A stretch of DNA of 64,000 bases from Blastococcus sp. TML/M2B (GTDB lineage Bacteria; Actinomycetota; Actinomycetes; Mycobacteriales; Geodermatophilaceae): the NCBI RefSeq assembly GCF_016612865.1, contig NZ_JAENZZ010000001.1, positions 1,178,001 through 1,242,000 on the forward strand. The letters are read 5' to 3'. This document shows positions 47,018-55,711 of this stretch, piece by piece. Made by a program: the position numbers and the translations under genes. Within the stretch, counting starts at the first letter, position 1. Every line of letters begins with the position of its first letter. Under the pieces are notes generated by a model. It was not told where the DNA came from. It saw only the letters and a program-made list of their open reading frames with translations, and ran no database searches.

Positions 47018-47860
47018 TCAGAAGGCAGAGGTGCCGAAGCCGGTGGAAGCCAGCCAGGAGCGCAGCCACACCATGATGTGGTCCCAGCCGCCGGTGACCA
47101 GCAGGATGCCGAGCAGGATGAGGAGCACGCCGCCGATCCGCATGACGGTCTGGGCGTGCCGGCGGGCCCACGACGACAGCGTGAGTGCGCGGCGGGCGCC
47201 GAGTGCGACGAGCACGAAGGGGATCCCCAGGCCGAGGCAGTAGGCGAGACCCAGAACGGCGCCCCGGGCGGCCGAGGCCTCGGTGTAGGCCAGCGTGTTG
47301 ACCGCCGACAGCGTCGGCCCCAGGCACGGCGTCCACCCGAGCCCGAAGACGACGCCCAGTACGGGGGCGCCGAGGAGGCCGGCCGGAGGGCGCCGGGTGA
47401 TGCGTCGCTCGCGCTGCAGCCAGTGGAGCCCGCCGAGGAAGGCCAGCCCCATGATGATGGTGACGACGCCCATGAGTCGGGTCAGCAGGGGAGCCCATTC
47501 GAGGAGCAGGCGGCCCAGGCCCCCGAAGAGTGCTCCGAAGGACACGAAGACCGCGGTGAAACCCAGTACGAAGAGCAGGGCGCCGGTGACCACTCGGCGC
47601 CGTTGACCGGGCGGTGCAGTGATGGTCGAGCCGGGACGGTCGGCCGCCGCCGTGGCCTCGCTGCGGTTGATGGCGGGTGCTGCCGGGGCGCTGGTCTGGG
47701 CGCCGGTCAGGCCGGCGACGTATGCGAGATAGCCAGGGACGAGCGGAAGCACGCACGGCGAGGCGAAGCTGATGAGGCCGACCAGTGCGGCGACTCCTGC
47801 GGCGAGCAGCAGTGAGCCGTCGCTGACGATGGTGGCGAAGGCGTCGCCGAGCTCACTCAC
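47018..47860 (-). CDS. ccdA: Cytochrome c biogenesis protein CcdA
   Basis: Membrane thiol transporter of 280 residues that passes electrons from cytoplasmic thioredoxin to extracellular thiol proteins. The redox Cys residues lie in SFASPCVLPLVPGYLAYVAG and LGWTPCLGPTLSAV, as in the family. A Ser/Ala/Pro loop of about 40 residues separates the first helices. It is the last gene of an operon dsbA-VKOR-tlpA-ccdA, overlapping the tlpA stop. Confidence 0.94.
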   Translation of the reverse strand: MSELGDAFATIVSDGSLLLAAGVAALVGLISFASPCVLPLVPGYLAYVAGLTGAQTSAPAAPAINRSEATAAADRPGSTITAPPGQRRRVVTGALLFVLGFTAVFVSFGALFGGLGRLLLEWAPLLTRLMGVVTIIMGLAFLGGLHWLQRERRITRRPPAGLLGAPVLGVVFGLGWTPCLGPTLSAVNTLAYTEASAARGAVLGLAYCLGLGIPFVLVALGARRALTLSSWARRHAQTVMRIGGVLLILLGILLVTGGWDHIMVWLRSWLASTGFGTSAF

Positions 47861-48468
47861 CTCGGGGTCTCTTCGGCCAGGAGTCGATCGATCGCTCGCC
47901 GGAGGTCATCTTCCGGGACGACCGCCACGTAGACGGCGGCCACCTTCCCAGCGGGGTCGATGATGAGGGTGCTGGGCACGACGTTGGCCGGGAAGCCTCG
48001 GAAGGCCATCGCCACCTCGCCTCGTGGATCGAAGAGCGACGGGTACTCAGCTCCCACCGATTCGACGAAGGCCTGCGCCATCTGGCGGTTGTCCTTCACG
48101 TCGACGCCGAGGAACTCCACGCCCGAATCGGCAACGTCCGCATACACGGCCTGGAACTCCGGCGTCTCCACACGGCAGGGCGCACACCACGATCCCCAGA
48201 AATTGAGCACCGTGATCTCGCCGGCCAGCTCCGCCGATTCGAATGCAGTCCCGTCGAGGAGCTCTCCTGTGAAGGTCGGCGCCGATTCCCGCTCTGCCGG
48301 AGGGATTACCTCACCGAGCGGCGTGTTGCCCGCGAAGTCGAAGTCTCCCGAGCTCTCTGTGGCCGTGCTGGCGTTGGTAGCGCTCTCTCCGGAGCAGCCG
48401 GCCAGGGCGGCGGCGATCATCAGGCCGCAGAGCGCCAGAACTCCGCGACGGGATCCGATGTCAGTCAA
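47857..48468 (-). CDS. TlpA/ResA-like thioredoxin lipoprotein
   Basis: A 203-residue lipoprotein (lipobox AAALAGC) with a thioredoxin domain and active site FWGSWCAPCRVETPEF near residue 93, plus the cis-Pro region ANVVPSTLIID. ResA-type proteins keep apocytochrome c Cys residues reduced before heme attachment. The start is a TTG at 48468 inside the stop region of the VKOR gene. CcdA, encoded next, should supply its electrons. Confidence 0.92.
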   Translation of the reverse strand: MTDIGSRRGVLALCGLMIAAALAGCSGESATNASTATESSGDFDFAGNTPLGEVIPPAERESAPTFTGELLDGTAFESAELAGEITVLNFWGSWCAPCRVETPEFQAVYADVADSGVEFLGVDVKDNRQMAQAFVESVGAEYPSLFDPRGEVAMAFRGFPANVVPSTLIIDPAGKVAAVYVAVVPEDDLRRAIDRLLAEETPR

Positions 48469-49135
48469 CGAGAGTGCTCCAGTACAGCCAGAACCGCTCC
48501 AGGATGGCGGCGGTGATGAAGAGGAACCACATGGTGAGCACGACACCGTGATGGACTCGTGCCCGCCCCACTGCGCGGGCGAGCCAAGGCGGCAATCGCG
48601 ATGTGATTGCGGTGGCGTTGTGCAGGGTGACGTACCAGAAAATCGGAACCGTCACCGCCCAGACGACCATGCAGTACGGGCAGAGTGCGCCGATCCGGTA
48701 CAGGCTGCTGAAGATCAGCCAGTGCACGAAGACGACGCCGAGGGAGACGCCGACCTGCAGGCCGCCCCAGAACCAGCCCGTCATCCGGGCGCCGGCGAGT
48801 CGGGCCGCCCCAACCGCGGCCACGACGGCGAAGCCGGCGATGCCGAGCAGGGGGTTGGGAAAACCGAAGGCCTCGGCTTGCGGGCTGGACATGATGGAGC
48901 CGCAGCTCAGGACGGGATTGAGACTGCACGTCGGCACGTAGGACGGATCAGCCAGGAGCGCGTACTTCTCGACGGCCAGGACGAAGGACGCGACGAGCCC
49001 GAGCAGCCCGCCGACCAGGAGCAGCCAAGCCAGCCCGCGCTCCGAAGGCGCCTCCCGGCCGTTCGAGCCGGAAGGCGGCGTCGAGTGCTCAGTGGGGGTG
49101 ACGGTCAAGGTCGTCTCAGTCGGCGAGCGCAGCAT
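48461..49135 (-). CDS. Vitamin K epoxide reductase (VKOR) homologue
   Basis: A polytopic membrane protein of about 224 residues with the VKOR Cys pairs: PTCSLNPVLSCGSIM in the loop and ALCPYCMVVW in the helix. In actinobacteria VKOR replaces DsbB and reoxidises DsbA-like proteins with quinone. The DsbA-like gene precedes it. The ATG at 49135 overlaps that gene by 20 bases; a TTG further on is possible. Confidence 0.92.
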   Translation of the reverse strand: MLRSPTETTLTVTPTEHSTPPSGSNGREAPSERGLAWLLLVGGLLGLVASFVLAVEKYALLADPSYVPTCSLNPVLSCGSIMSSPQAEAFGFPNPLLGIAGFAVVAAVGAARLAGARMTGWFWGGLQVGVSLGVVFVHWLIFSSLYRIGALCPYCMVVWAVTVPIFWYVTLHNATAITSRLPPWLARAVGRARVHHGVVLTMWFLFITAAILERFWLYWSTLVD

Positions 49136-49766
49136 CGATCAGTTCGATGAACTCGTCGGTGGTCTGTGCCTCGACCTTCTCCCCGTTGAGGAAGAACGTC
49201 GGTGTGCCCTCCACGCCCAGCGCGAGACCGTCCCGGCGATCCTGCAGCACCCGCTCGAGCGTGGCGGGATCGCTGACCGTGGCGTCGTATTCGGTCATGT
49301 CGAGGCCCATTCCCTCGGCGAAGCCGCGGAAGACATCCGCCTGGGAGTCCTGACGCTCGCCCCACTCCGTCTGCGTCTCGTACATGCGGTGGTACATGTC
49401 TTCGAACCGGCCCTGTTGGGCTGCGGCCTCGACCGCCACGGCTGCGTTCTCGCCGTTGGCATGGCCCGGCATCGGAAAGTAGCGGGCGACGAAGGTGACC
49501 CGCCCGTCGTAGTCGTCGCGAAGCTGCTCAACGAACGGGTAAGCGGCCTTGCAGCCCTCGCACTCGAAGTCGAGGAACTCCACCAGCGTGACCCGGTCGT
49601 CGGCGGCGGTAGAGAGTCGGTGGCTGTCTTCGCGCACGACGGGTGCGCCGCCTGCTTCGGTCGTGCCGGTGTCGTCCGCCCCGGAGTTGTTCATTCCGAG
49701 GAGGACGGCGACAGTCACGACGAAGGCCGCCACCAGCGCGGCGGAAATCTTCAGGTTGGTGCTCAA
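49116..49766 (-). CDS. DsbA-like thiol oxidoreductase
   Basis: A 216-residue membrane-anchored thioredoxin-fold protein (helix ISAALVAAFVVTVAVLLG) with active site FLDFECEGCKAAYPF near residue 68 and the cis-Pro region GVEGTPTFFLNG. It introduces disulfides outside the membrane and is paired with VKOR. The TTG at 49766 has AAGGAG six bases upstream, much better than earlier ATG options. First gene of the redox operon, under the operator at 49859. Confidence 0.92.
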   Translation of the reverse strand: MSTNLKISAALVAAFVVTVAVLLGMNNSGADDTGTTEAGGAPVVREDSHRLSTAADDRVTLVEFLDFECEGCKAAYPFVEQLRDDYDGRVTFVARYFPMPGHANGENAAVAVEAAAQQGRFEDMYHRMYETQTEWGERQDSQADVFRGFAEGMGLDMTEYDATVSDPATLERVLQDRRDGLALGVEGTPTFFLNGEKVEAQTTDEFIELIDAALAD

Positions 49767-49858
49767 CCGCTCTCCTTGTTGATCCGTCCGGCGGGTCGAG
49801 CGGCCGACCGCGGCCGTCCCGCAGGCGGAGTCGGGCGGCTGCCTGCCCGCCTCTACTC

Positions 49859-49875
49859 TACGAAGGTACGTAGGA
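49859..49875. promoter_or_regulatory. BlaI-type operator between dsbA and ctaG1
   Basis: TACGAaggtacgTAGGA, a near-perfect dyad in a divergent intergenic region, so it can control both the thiol-redox operon and ctaG1. Confidence 0.7.
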
Positions 49876-50002
49876 GAAGCTACAGCAGCTCGCTCGTCGG
49901 TGCGGCGCTCGTGCGCGTCGCGGGTCGGCTTGCCTCGCAGCTCGCCCTCCGAGCCTGATGGCGGTATGGCGGGTGTCCCATTCAGTCGCTTCGACAAAAG
50001 GC

Positions 50003-50959
50003 ATGACCGTGGGACCACATTCAGGCGGGATGATGCGGATGCCCACCGAGCCCCCGACGCTGATGCGATTGCTCACCCCGCAGTTCGACGCCACGTCGGT
50101 CGTCCCGGGCTTGGCGGTGGTGGCGCTCATCGCCTACTTGCTGGGAGTGCGCGCGCTCCGCCGGAGGGGCAGCCGGTGGCCTTGGCACCGAACTGTGAAC
50201 TTCGTGGCCGGCATCGTGACCGTGTTGTTGGTCACCGCCACCCAGGTCATGGGTTACGGGATGGTGCTGTTCTCGATTCACATGCTCCAGAAGATGGTTC
50301 TGACCGTGGTCTCGGCGATGCTGCTGATGCTGGGCGCCCCGGTGTCACTAGCGATTCGTGCTCTCCCGCGCCACGGGTGGGGCGCCCTCTCGCGACGACT
50401 CCTCTTGCGGGCATTGCGCTGCAAGGTGGCCCGAGTGCTCGCGCATCCCGTCGTCACGACCGTCATCTTCGTGGGCAGCCTTTATGGCATCTACTTCACG
50501 CCCACCTTCGACTTCCTGATGCGCAGCTGGTGGGGGAACGTCGCGATGCTCCTCTTCTTCTTGGGCACCGGCCTGCTGGCATTCGGCGGAGCGTTCGCGC
50601 TCGGTCCGTGGCCACACCGTGCCTCCGCTCCCATACGCATCGCGGAGCTGGGACTGCCCGGCCCGCTGCACGCATTTTTCGCGGTGGCGCTCATGATGGC
50701 CAGCGCTCCGGTCGTCCGGACCTTCGCGAACCCGCCGGCGGGCTGGGGCATCGATGTCATGACCGATCAGCTGGCGGCCGGGAACATTGTGTGGGGCTTC
50801 GGAGAAGTGCCCAGCGTCATTGCCTTCGTCATCGTCTACCTCCAGTGGAGCCGCTCGGAGGAGACGCTCACGAAGGTGAGCGATCGTCGGGTGGATGTCG
50901 AGCTCGAGGCCTACAACGCACGCCTCCGGAGAATGGCTCAGGAGTCGCGCAGTGGATAG
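50003..50959 (+). CDS. ctaG: CtaG-type cytochrome oxidase assembly protein 1
   Basis: A membrane protein of about 318 residues of the caa3_CtaG family: TVNFVAGIVTVLLVT, the His motif FSIHMLQKMVLTVV, LGAPVSLAIRALPR, and PLHAFFAVALMM. CtaG supports copper insertion into the oxidase. The ATG at 50003 was chosen after an AAAGG; one at 50030 is also possible. It has a close paralogue at 57154. Confidence 0.88.
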   Translation: MTVGPHSGGMMRMPTEPPTLMRLLTPQFDATSVVPGLAVVALIAYLLGVRALRRRGSRWPWHRTVNFVAGIVTVLLVTATQVMGYGMVLFSIHMLQKMVLTVVSAMLLMLGAPVSLAIRALPRHGWGALSRRLLLRALRCKVARVLAHPVVTTVIFVGSLYGIYFTPTFDFLMRSWWGNVAMLLFFLGTGLLAFGGAFALGPWPHRASAPIRIAELGLPGPLHAFFAVALMMASAPVVRTFANPPAGWGIDVMTDQLAAGNIVWGFGEVPSVIAFVIVYLQWSRSEETLTKVSDRRVDVELEAYNARLRRMAQESRSG

Positions 50960-51072
50960 TCCCTCTCGACTGTGGTCCGCATATACGGCGGTATGCGCGG
51001 GCGGACGGTCGCGACCAGACGACGACGCCCCCGGCTGTGTCGACCGGCGATCAGGCGGTCGGAAGGCTTCCC

Positions 51073-51089
51073 TACTATCTGGCGTAGGA
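51073..51089. promoter_or_regulatory. BlaI-type operator upstream of lnt
   Basis: TACTAtctggcgTAGGA, one mismatch in the right arm, in the 252-base gap between ctaG1 and lnt. The rest of the gap shows nothing clear. Confidence 0.68.
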
Positions 51090-51211
51090 CGTGCCCGTAG
51101 AGGCGGAGTCGTAGCGCGTGAGCGCGATGATGCGGCGGGAGGCGACGTGCGATTCCAGGACAGCCGGGTCGGTAGCGAGGCGCGGGTCGTCTGCCGGTAC
51201 AGCAGAGCGGC

Positions 51212-52924
51212 GTGCCCGTGACAGGCTCCACGATGGCGCGGGCGTGGTCGCGCCCGCCCGATGGCGGTCGGCCGGCTGCCCGCCGCCGGGCCCACGATGG
51301 CCGGGTCGAGGCGGTGGTCTCATGGCCGGTGGCCGCTTTCCTGGCGGCGGGCGGCGGGGTGTGCCTGTGGCTGGCCTTCCCGCCGTACGGACGGTGGCCG
51401 CTCGCTGTGGGTGGCCCCTTCGCCCTCGCTCTGGCGACGCGCGGCCGTAGTGCACGGTTGGGCGCCGCGCTGGGGATGCTGCTCGGCTCCAGCTTCTTGT
51501 TCCCGTTGCTGAACTGGACCGGCGTCTTCGTCGGCGATCTTCCCTGGCTGGCGCTATCAACTTTCCAAGCCGTCTTCTACGCCGCCTTGGGGGGCGTATC
51601 GGCCCTGGTCGGTCGGCTTCCGGCGGCTCCGGTCTGGATGGCGGCGTTGTGGGTGGGGCAGGAGGCAGCCCGTTCCCGCATCCCGTTCGGGGGCTTTCCG
51701 TGGGGACGACTTGGGTTCAGTCAGGCCGACGGGCCGATGGGTTCTTTCGCCGCGTACGGCGGCGTGTCGCTGGTGACCTTCGCCGTGGCGCTCACCGGCA
51801 CGCTGCTCGCCTGCGCCATCTGGCGCTCCTTGCTCTGGCGACGTGAACGCCGAGCCGGCCAGGCTCGCGCCGTCGCGTTGCTCGTCGCCGCAGCGTTACT
51901 CGTCCCGGTGGTCGGGGCGCTTGCCTGGCTACCGCTGCCCGGGTCCAGCCTGACGGCCGGCGGGCCGACGGCCACGGTCGCTGTTGTCCAGGGCAATGTG
52001 CCCCGGGCCGGCCTGGACTTCAACGCCCAACGTCGCGCAGTCCTCGACAACCACGTCCAGCAGACACTGGCGCTGGCCGACAAGGTGGCTGGCGGTGCGG
52101 CCTTGCAGCCGGACCTCGTGATCTGGCCGGAGAACTCCTCCGACATTGATCCTTACAAGAACCCGGACGCGGCAGCCGCCATCGACCGAGCGGCGCGCGC
52201 AGTAGGCGTGCCGATCCTGATCGGTGCCGTCCTGGACGGGCCCGGGGAGAAGCTGACGAACGTCGGTGTGGTCTGGGATCCGGTGGAGGGTCCTGGCGAG
52301 CGCTACGCAAAGCGGCATCCCGTGCCGTTCGGCGAGTACATGCCGGCCCGCTCGTTCTTCCGGCTGTTCAGCGATCAGGTCGATCGCCTGCGTCGGGACT
52401 TCGTCGCGGGGGACGAGCCCGGCGTGCTGGACGTCGGGGGAGTGCGGATCGGAGACCTCATCTGTTTCGAGGTGGCCTACGACGGACTGGTGTCCGACGT
52501 CGTGGACGGCGGCGCCTCGCTCCTGGTGGTGCAGACCAACAACGCGACGTTCGGCTACACCGCCGAGAGCGAGCAGCAGTTAGCGATGAGCCGCCTGCGT
52601 GCCATCGAGCACGGCCGGACGGTCATCGTCGCTGCAACGAGCGGGATCTCCGCGATCGTCGCACCCGACGGCACTGTCGTCGACCGGTCCGAACTCTTCA
52701 CGCCCTATCTCTTCAGCGGCGCCATCGCCCTGCGGCAGAACACCACCCTGGCGAGCCAAATCGGCGCGGGCGCCGAGTGGGCGGCCACCGCCACGGGCCT
52801 GGCCGCGCTGCTCGCTGCCGTCGTGCTCCGCCGACGTGAGCCACCTCGGTCGAACGTGCCTTCGAGCGCTCGCGACGTGACCGTGCCACGCAATGTCCAC
52901 ACCCACCAGCAAGGAGCCCGATGA
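51212..52924 (+). CDS. lnt: Apolipoprotein N-acyltransferase Lnt
   Basis: A 570-residue enzyme that adds the third acyl chain to lipoproteins. N-terminal membrane helices are followed by a nitrilase-like domain with the catalytic triad Glu in DLVIWPENSS (about 305), Lys in YAKRHPVPFGEY (about 366) and Cys in GDLICFEVAYDG (about 418). It is coupled to ccsB by an ATGA overlap. The first 34 residues look non-native; a GTG at 51314 may be the true start. Its presence with lspA suggests the cargo processes its own lipoproteins. Confidence 0.92.
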   Translation: MPVTGSTMARAWSRPPDGGRPAARRRAHDGRVEAVVSWPVAAFLAAGGGVCLWLAFPPYGRWPLAVGGPFALALATRGRSARLGAALGMLLGSSFLFPLLNWTGVFVGDLPWLALSTFQAVFYAALGGVSALVGRLPAAPVWMAALWVGQEAARSRIPFGGFPWGRLGFSQADGPMGSFAAYGGVSLVTFAVALTGTLLACAIWRSLLWRRERRAGQARAVALLVAAALLVPVVGALAWLPLPGSSLTAGGPTATVAVVQGNVPRAGLDFNAQRRAVLDNHVQQTLALADKVAGGAALQPDLVIWPENSSDIDPYKNPDAAAAIDRAARAVGVPILIGAVLDGPGEKLTNVGVVWDPVEGPGERYAKRHPVPFGEYMPARSFFRLFSDQVDRLRRDFVAGDEPGVLDVGGVRIGDLICFEVAYDGLVSDVVDGGASLLVVQTNNATFGYTAESEQQLAMSRLRAIEHGRTVIVAATSGISAIVAPDGTVVDRSELFTPYLFSGAIALRQNTTLASQIGAGAEWAATATGLAALLAAVVLRRREPPRSNVPSSARDVTVPRNVHTHQQGAR

Positions 52925-53898
52925 CATCCGACCAGTTCTCTGCCCTGTCCGACTCCCTCTTCAGCGCCTCGATCATCATCTATGCCCTCGCGGCGCTCGC
53001 CTTCTGCGGCGAGCTCGCGTTCGGAAGGCGCGCCTCCCGGCCGAGTCAAGAGCTGGTCACCGTCGGCGTGGGCACTTCCCTGCCCTCCCCGGAGGACGGA
53101 GCCCAGCCGCTGGCGGCGACGTCCGGCGCGGCCGGTCGCCGCTGGGGGCTCCTGGGCGTTGGGCTCACGGGTGCCGGCGCCCTCGCCAATGCCGGTGTGC
53201 TCGTCGCCCGCAGCGCGGCGACCGGACGAGTGCCATGGGGGAACATGTACGAGTTCGCAACTGCCTCCGTACTCGCCGGCGTCATTGCCTACCTCGTGTT
53301 CGCACTTCGGGCCCCGGCGGTGCGACGCATCGGAGCCTTCGTGCTCGGGCCCGTGGTGCTCGGGCTGGTTCTCATCGGGCTCTACCTCTATGCGGAATCC
53401 GGTCCCCTGATCGCCGCCCTGCGTTCGGACTGGCTGGCCGTGCACGTCTCCGCCGCCATCATCTCGTTCGGCATCTTCATCGTCAGCGCCGTCGCCAGCG
53501 CGCTGTACCTGGTCGCGGTCCACCGCGAGAAGACGCTGGGGGACGGCGGCCGCAGGAGCGGGGGGATCGCCGACAAGCTCCCCAACGTGGCCGTGCTCGA
53601 CCGGGTGGCGCACCGCACCGCGGTCTTCGGTTTCCCCGTCTGGACGTTCGCGGTCATCGCCGGCGCGATCTGGGCGGAGAGCGCCTGGGGGCGGTTCTGG
53701 GGATGGGACCCGAAGGAGACCTGGGCCTTCATCTCCTGGGCTCTGTATGCGACCTACCTGCACGCCCGAACCACCGCCGGGTGGCGAGGCCGCCCGGCTG
53801 CGTGGGTGAACCTCATCGCCTTCGCGAGCCTCGTCTTCAACCTGCTGTTCGTGAACCTCGTGTCGACCGGTCTGCACTCCTACGGCGGCGTCTCGTGA
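52921..53898 (+). CDS. ccsB: Cytochrome c biogenesis protein CcsB/CcsA
   Basis: System II heme handling protein of 325 residues with the diagnostic tryptophan-rich motif RFWGWDPKETWAFISW near residue 260 and conserved His (YLHARTT, LHSYGG). About eight membrane helices. It forms the cytochrome c synthetase with ResB, which is encoded 24 kb away under the same operator type. No cytochrome c gene is in the window. Confidence 0.95.
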   Translation: MTSDQFSALSDSLFSASIIIYALAALAFCGELAFGRRASRPSQELVTVGVGTSLPSPEDGAQPLAATSGAAGRRWGLLGVGLTGAGALANAGVLVARSAATGRVPWGNMYEFATASVLAGVIAYLVFALRAPAVRRIGAFVLGPVVLGLVLIGLYLYAESGPLIAALRSDWLAVHVSAAIISFGIFIVSAVASALYLVAVHREKTLGDGGRRSGGIADKLPNVAVLDRVAHRTAVFGFPVWTFAVIAGAIWAESAWGRFWGWDPKETWAFISWALYATYLHARTTAGWRGRPAAWVNLIAFASLVFNLLFVNLVSTGLHSYGGVS

Positions 53899-53976
53899 GC
53901 TACGCGCGGCCCTCGGATGTCCTCGGCGCAGGTGTTTGACCGGCAGCTTCCTGGGCCTCCGTTATGCAACCGTGAC

Positions 53977-53993
53977 AACTAAGCAACTTCGTA
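53977..53993. promoter_or_regulatory. BlaI-type operator before the c-di-AMP riboswitch
   Basis: AACTAagcaactTCGTA, one mismatch. It lies directly upstream of the ydaO-type leader, where the promoter must be. Confidence 0.65.
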
Positions 53994-54007
53994 CTACGGT
54001 TCCGGGC

Positions 54008-54192
54008 GGTCCTGCCGAGCTGTGCCTCTCGACCGGAGAGCCTCGGTCGGACCCCGCCTAACTGCCCGTGCCACACGGCCGGGCGGACCGGGGATCCACC
54101 GTCCCCCTGGGGTGAATCCCGCGTGCGCGACTGCGAGCACGCGGGTAGGGCGCCTTCCCGCCCGAACCCGTCAGCTAACCCGGTAGGCGGCG
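54008..54192 (+). promoter_or_regulatory. ydaO-type c-di-AMP riboswitch
   Basis: The leader holds the conserved blocks of the actinobacterial ydaO class: GGGGTGAATCC, GGGTAGGGCG, CTTCCCGCCCGAACCCGTCA, and GCTAACCCGGTAGGCGG. The outer helix pairs CTGCCGAGCTG with CAGCT and CGGTAG at the other end. This class usually turns genes off when c-di-AMP is high and is common before wall hydrolase genes in actinobacteria. The M23 gene follows 24 bases later. Confidence 0.88.
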
Positions 54193-54215
54193 AGGAAGAA
54201 CGGAGATCCGCCGCC

Positions 54216-55477
54216 TTGGCGACGCTGCACAACCGGTCTGTCCGCACGTCCGTCGTCCCGTCCGTAGTCCACTCCGACCGACCCCGCCGAGACGGTCGAA
54301 TGGGTCCCTCCGGAGTCGGATCCGCGCTCCTCCGCCACCGCCGCACCGGCTTCGTGGCCGCCACGGCAGCGCTCGTCATCGGCCTGTCGGCCGTGACGGC
54401 ACTGGCTGCTCCCGCCGATGGGCAGTCGAAGGAGGCCGTCCTGAGTACTGAGGTCGAGAGGATCTCGGGGCTGGTGGCCGCGGCGGAGAAGGATCTGGAG
54501 AGATTCACCGTGGAGGCGGAGGCCGCGGCCGACGCCTCCCGCGCCGCGCAGACTGCGCTTGCAGATGCAGAGACGCAAGCCGCTGCCGCTGCCGCTGAGC
54601 TGGAGGCGACTCGCGAGGCGGTCGATGCAGCTCGGGACGGTATCGCCGCGCTCGGCCGCGATGCCTTCATGGGTGCCGACCCGCTGGGCGATGCGGCCGT
54701 GCTGCTCGACGCGGCCGGCCCTGACGAGGTGCTGGAGAGGGCCGCGATGCTCGACCTCCTGGCGAGGATCGCGCCGAGCGGCTCGAGGGGTTCGAGGTGA
54801 TCCAGGGGCGACAGGAGCGCGCGGATCGGGCGGCCCAGGCTGCGGTCGCGGAGCGTGATGCGGCGGTTCGTGCCTCGGTCGAGGCGGAGACTGCAGCCCA
54901 GGCGCAGCTCGCGGCATCTCAGCATGCGTACGACGTAGCTGCTGGGCAGAAGTTCGCCCTCGACGCGCAGCTCCGCGATGCGGAGATCGAGCTGCTGGGG
55001 GCGCAGGGAGTGGCGGATCCGGCTGCCGCACGGGACGAGCAGCAGCGAGGCGAACTGGCGATGGCGCGCGCCGGCACTGCCGCGCTCGTGGCCGGCCGGG
55101 TGACCTCCTGCTATGGAAGTCGGTCTGGCGCCACGCACAACGGCGTGGACATCGCCGCTCCCATCGGTACGCCCATCTATGCACCGGATGCCGGAGTGGT
55201 GCTGGACGCGGGACCGGCGAACGGCTTCGGCCTCGCCGTCTACATCCAGCACGCGGACGGCACCATCACCGTGTACGGCCACATCAACCAGTACTTCGTG
55301 ACCGCGGGGCAGACGGTCGCCGCCGGTCAGCAGATCGCCGAGGTAGGCAACCGGGGGCAGTCGACGGGCCCGCACCTGCACATCGAGACCCATCGCGGAG
55401 GGCTGTACCAGCAGCGCGTCAATCCGGCGCCGTGGCTGAGTGCTCGCGGCATCACGCTCGGTGGCGGCTGTGGTTGA
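54216..55477 (+). CDS. M23 peptidoglycan peptidase 2, one-base frameshift, riboswitch-controlled
   Basis: An exported wall peptidase of 420 residues after correction. A signal region (TAALVIGLSAVTALAAPADG) precedes a long coiled coil (residues about 75-260) and the M23 domain with THNGVDIAAPIGTP and GPHLHIETHR and VYGHINQYFV. One base is missing near 54771-54773; restoring it gives RIAAERLEGFEVIQGR. The TTG at 54216 follows GGAGA. The layout is that of EnvC-like or RipA-helper factors. It is controlled by both the operator and the riboswitch. Confidence 0.88.
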
Positions 55478-55641
55478 TCCGTAGTGACGTCCGTAGCGAC
55501 GCGCGCCACCGCATCAACCTGAACCTCCACCTGACGCAGGGCTCATAGGGCAGCGAAGCGGCCCGGCGGGCACTCAGAGTGTGCAGAGGATCACCGAGCG
55601 ATCAAGAAGTGTGTGGTGAAAGTGCCGCGTGTTGCCGTCGC

Positions 55642-55658
55642 TACTAACGGTGATAGTG
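55642..55658. promoter_or_regulatory. BlaI-type operator upstream of M23 peptidase 3
   Basis: TACTAacggtgaTAGTG, one mismatch at the last base. About 54 bases before the start codon. The gap 55478-55711 shows nothing else obvious. Confidence 0.7.
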
Positions 55659-55711
55659 GGACTCTGCTCCGGCTCATACGCACCGCCACCCTCTTCCCCA
55701 GGGAGCGAGCC

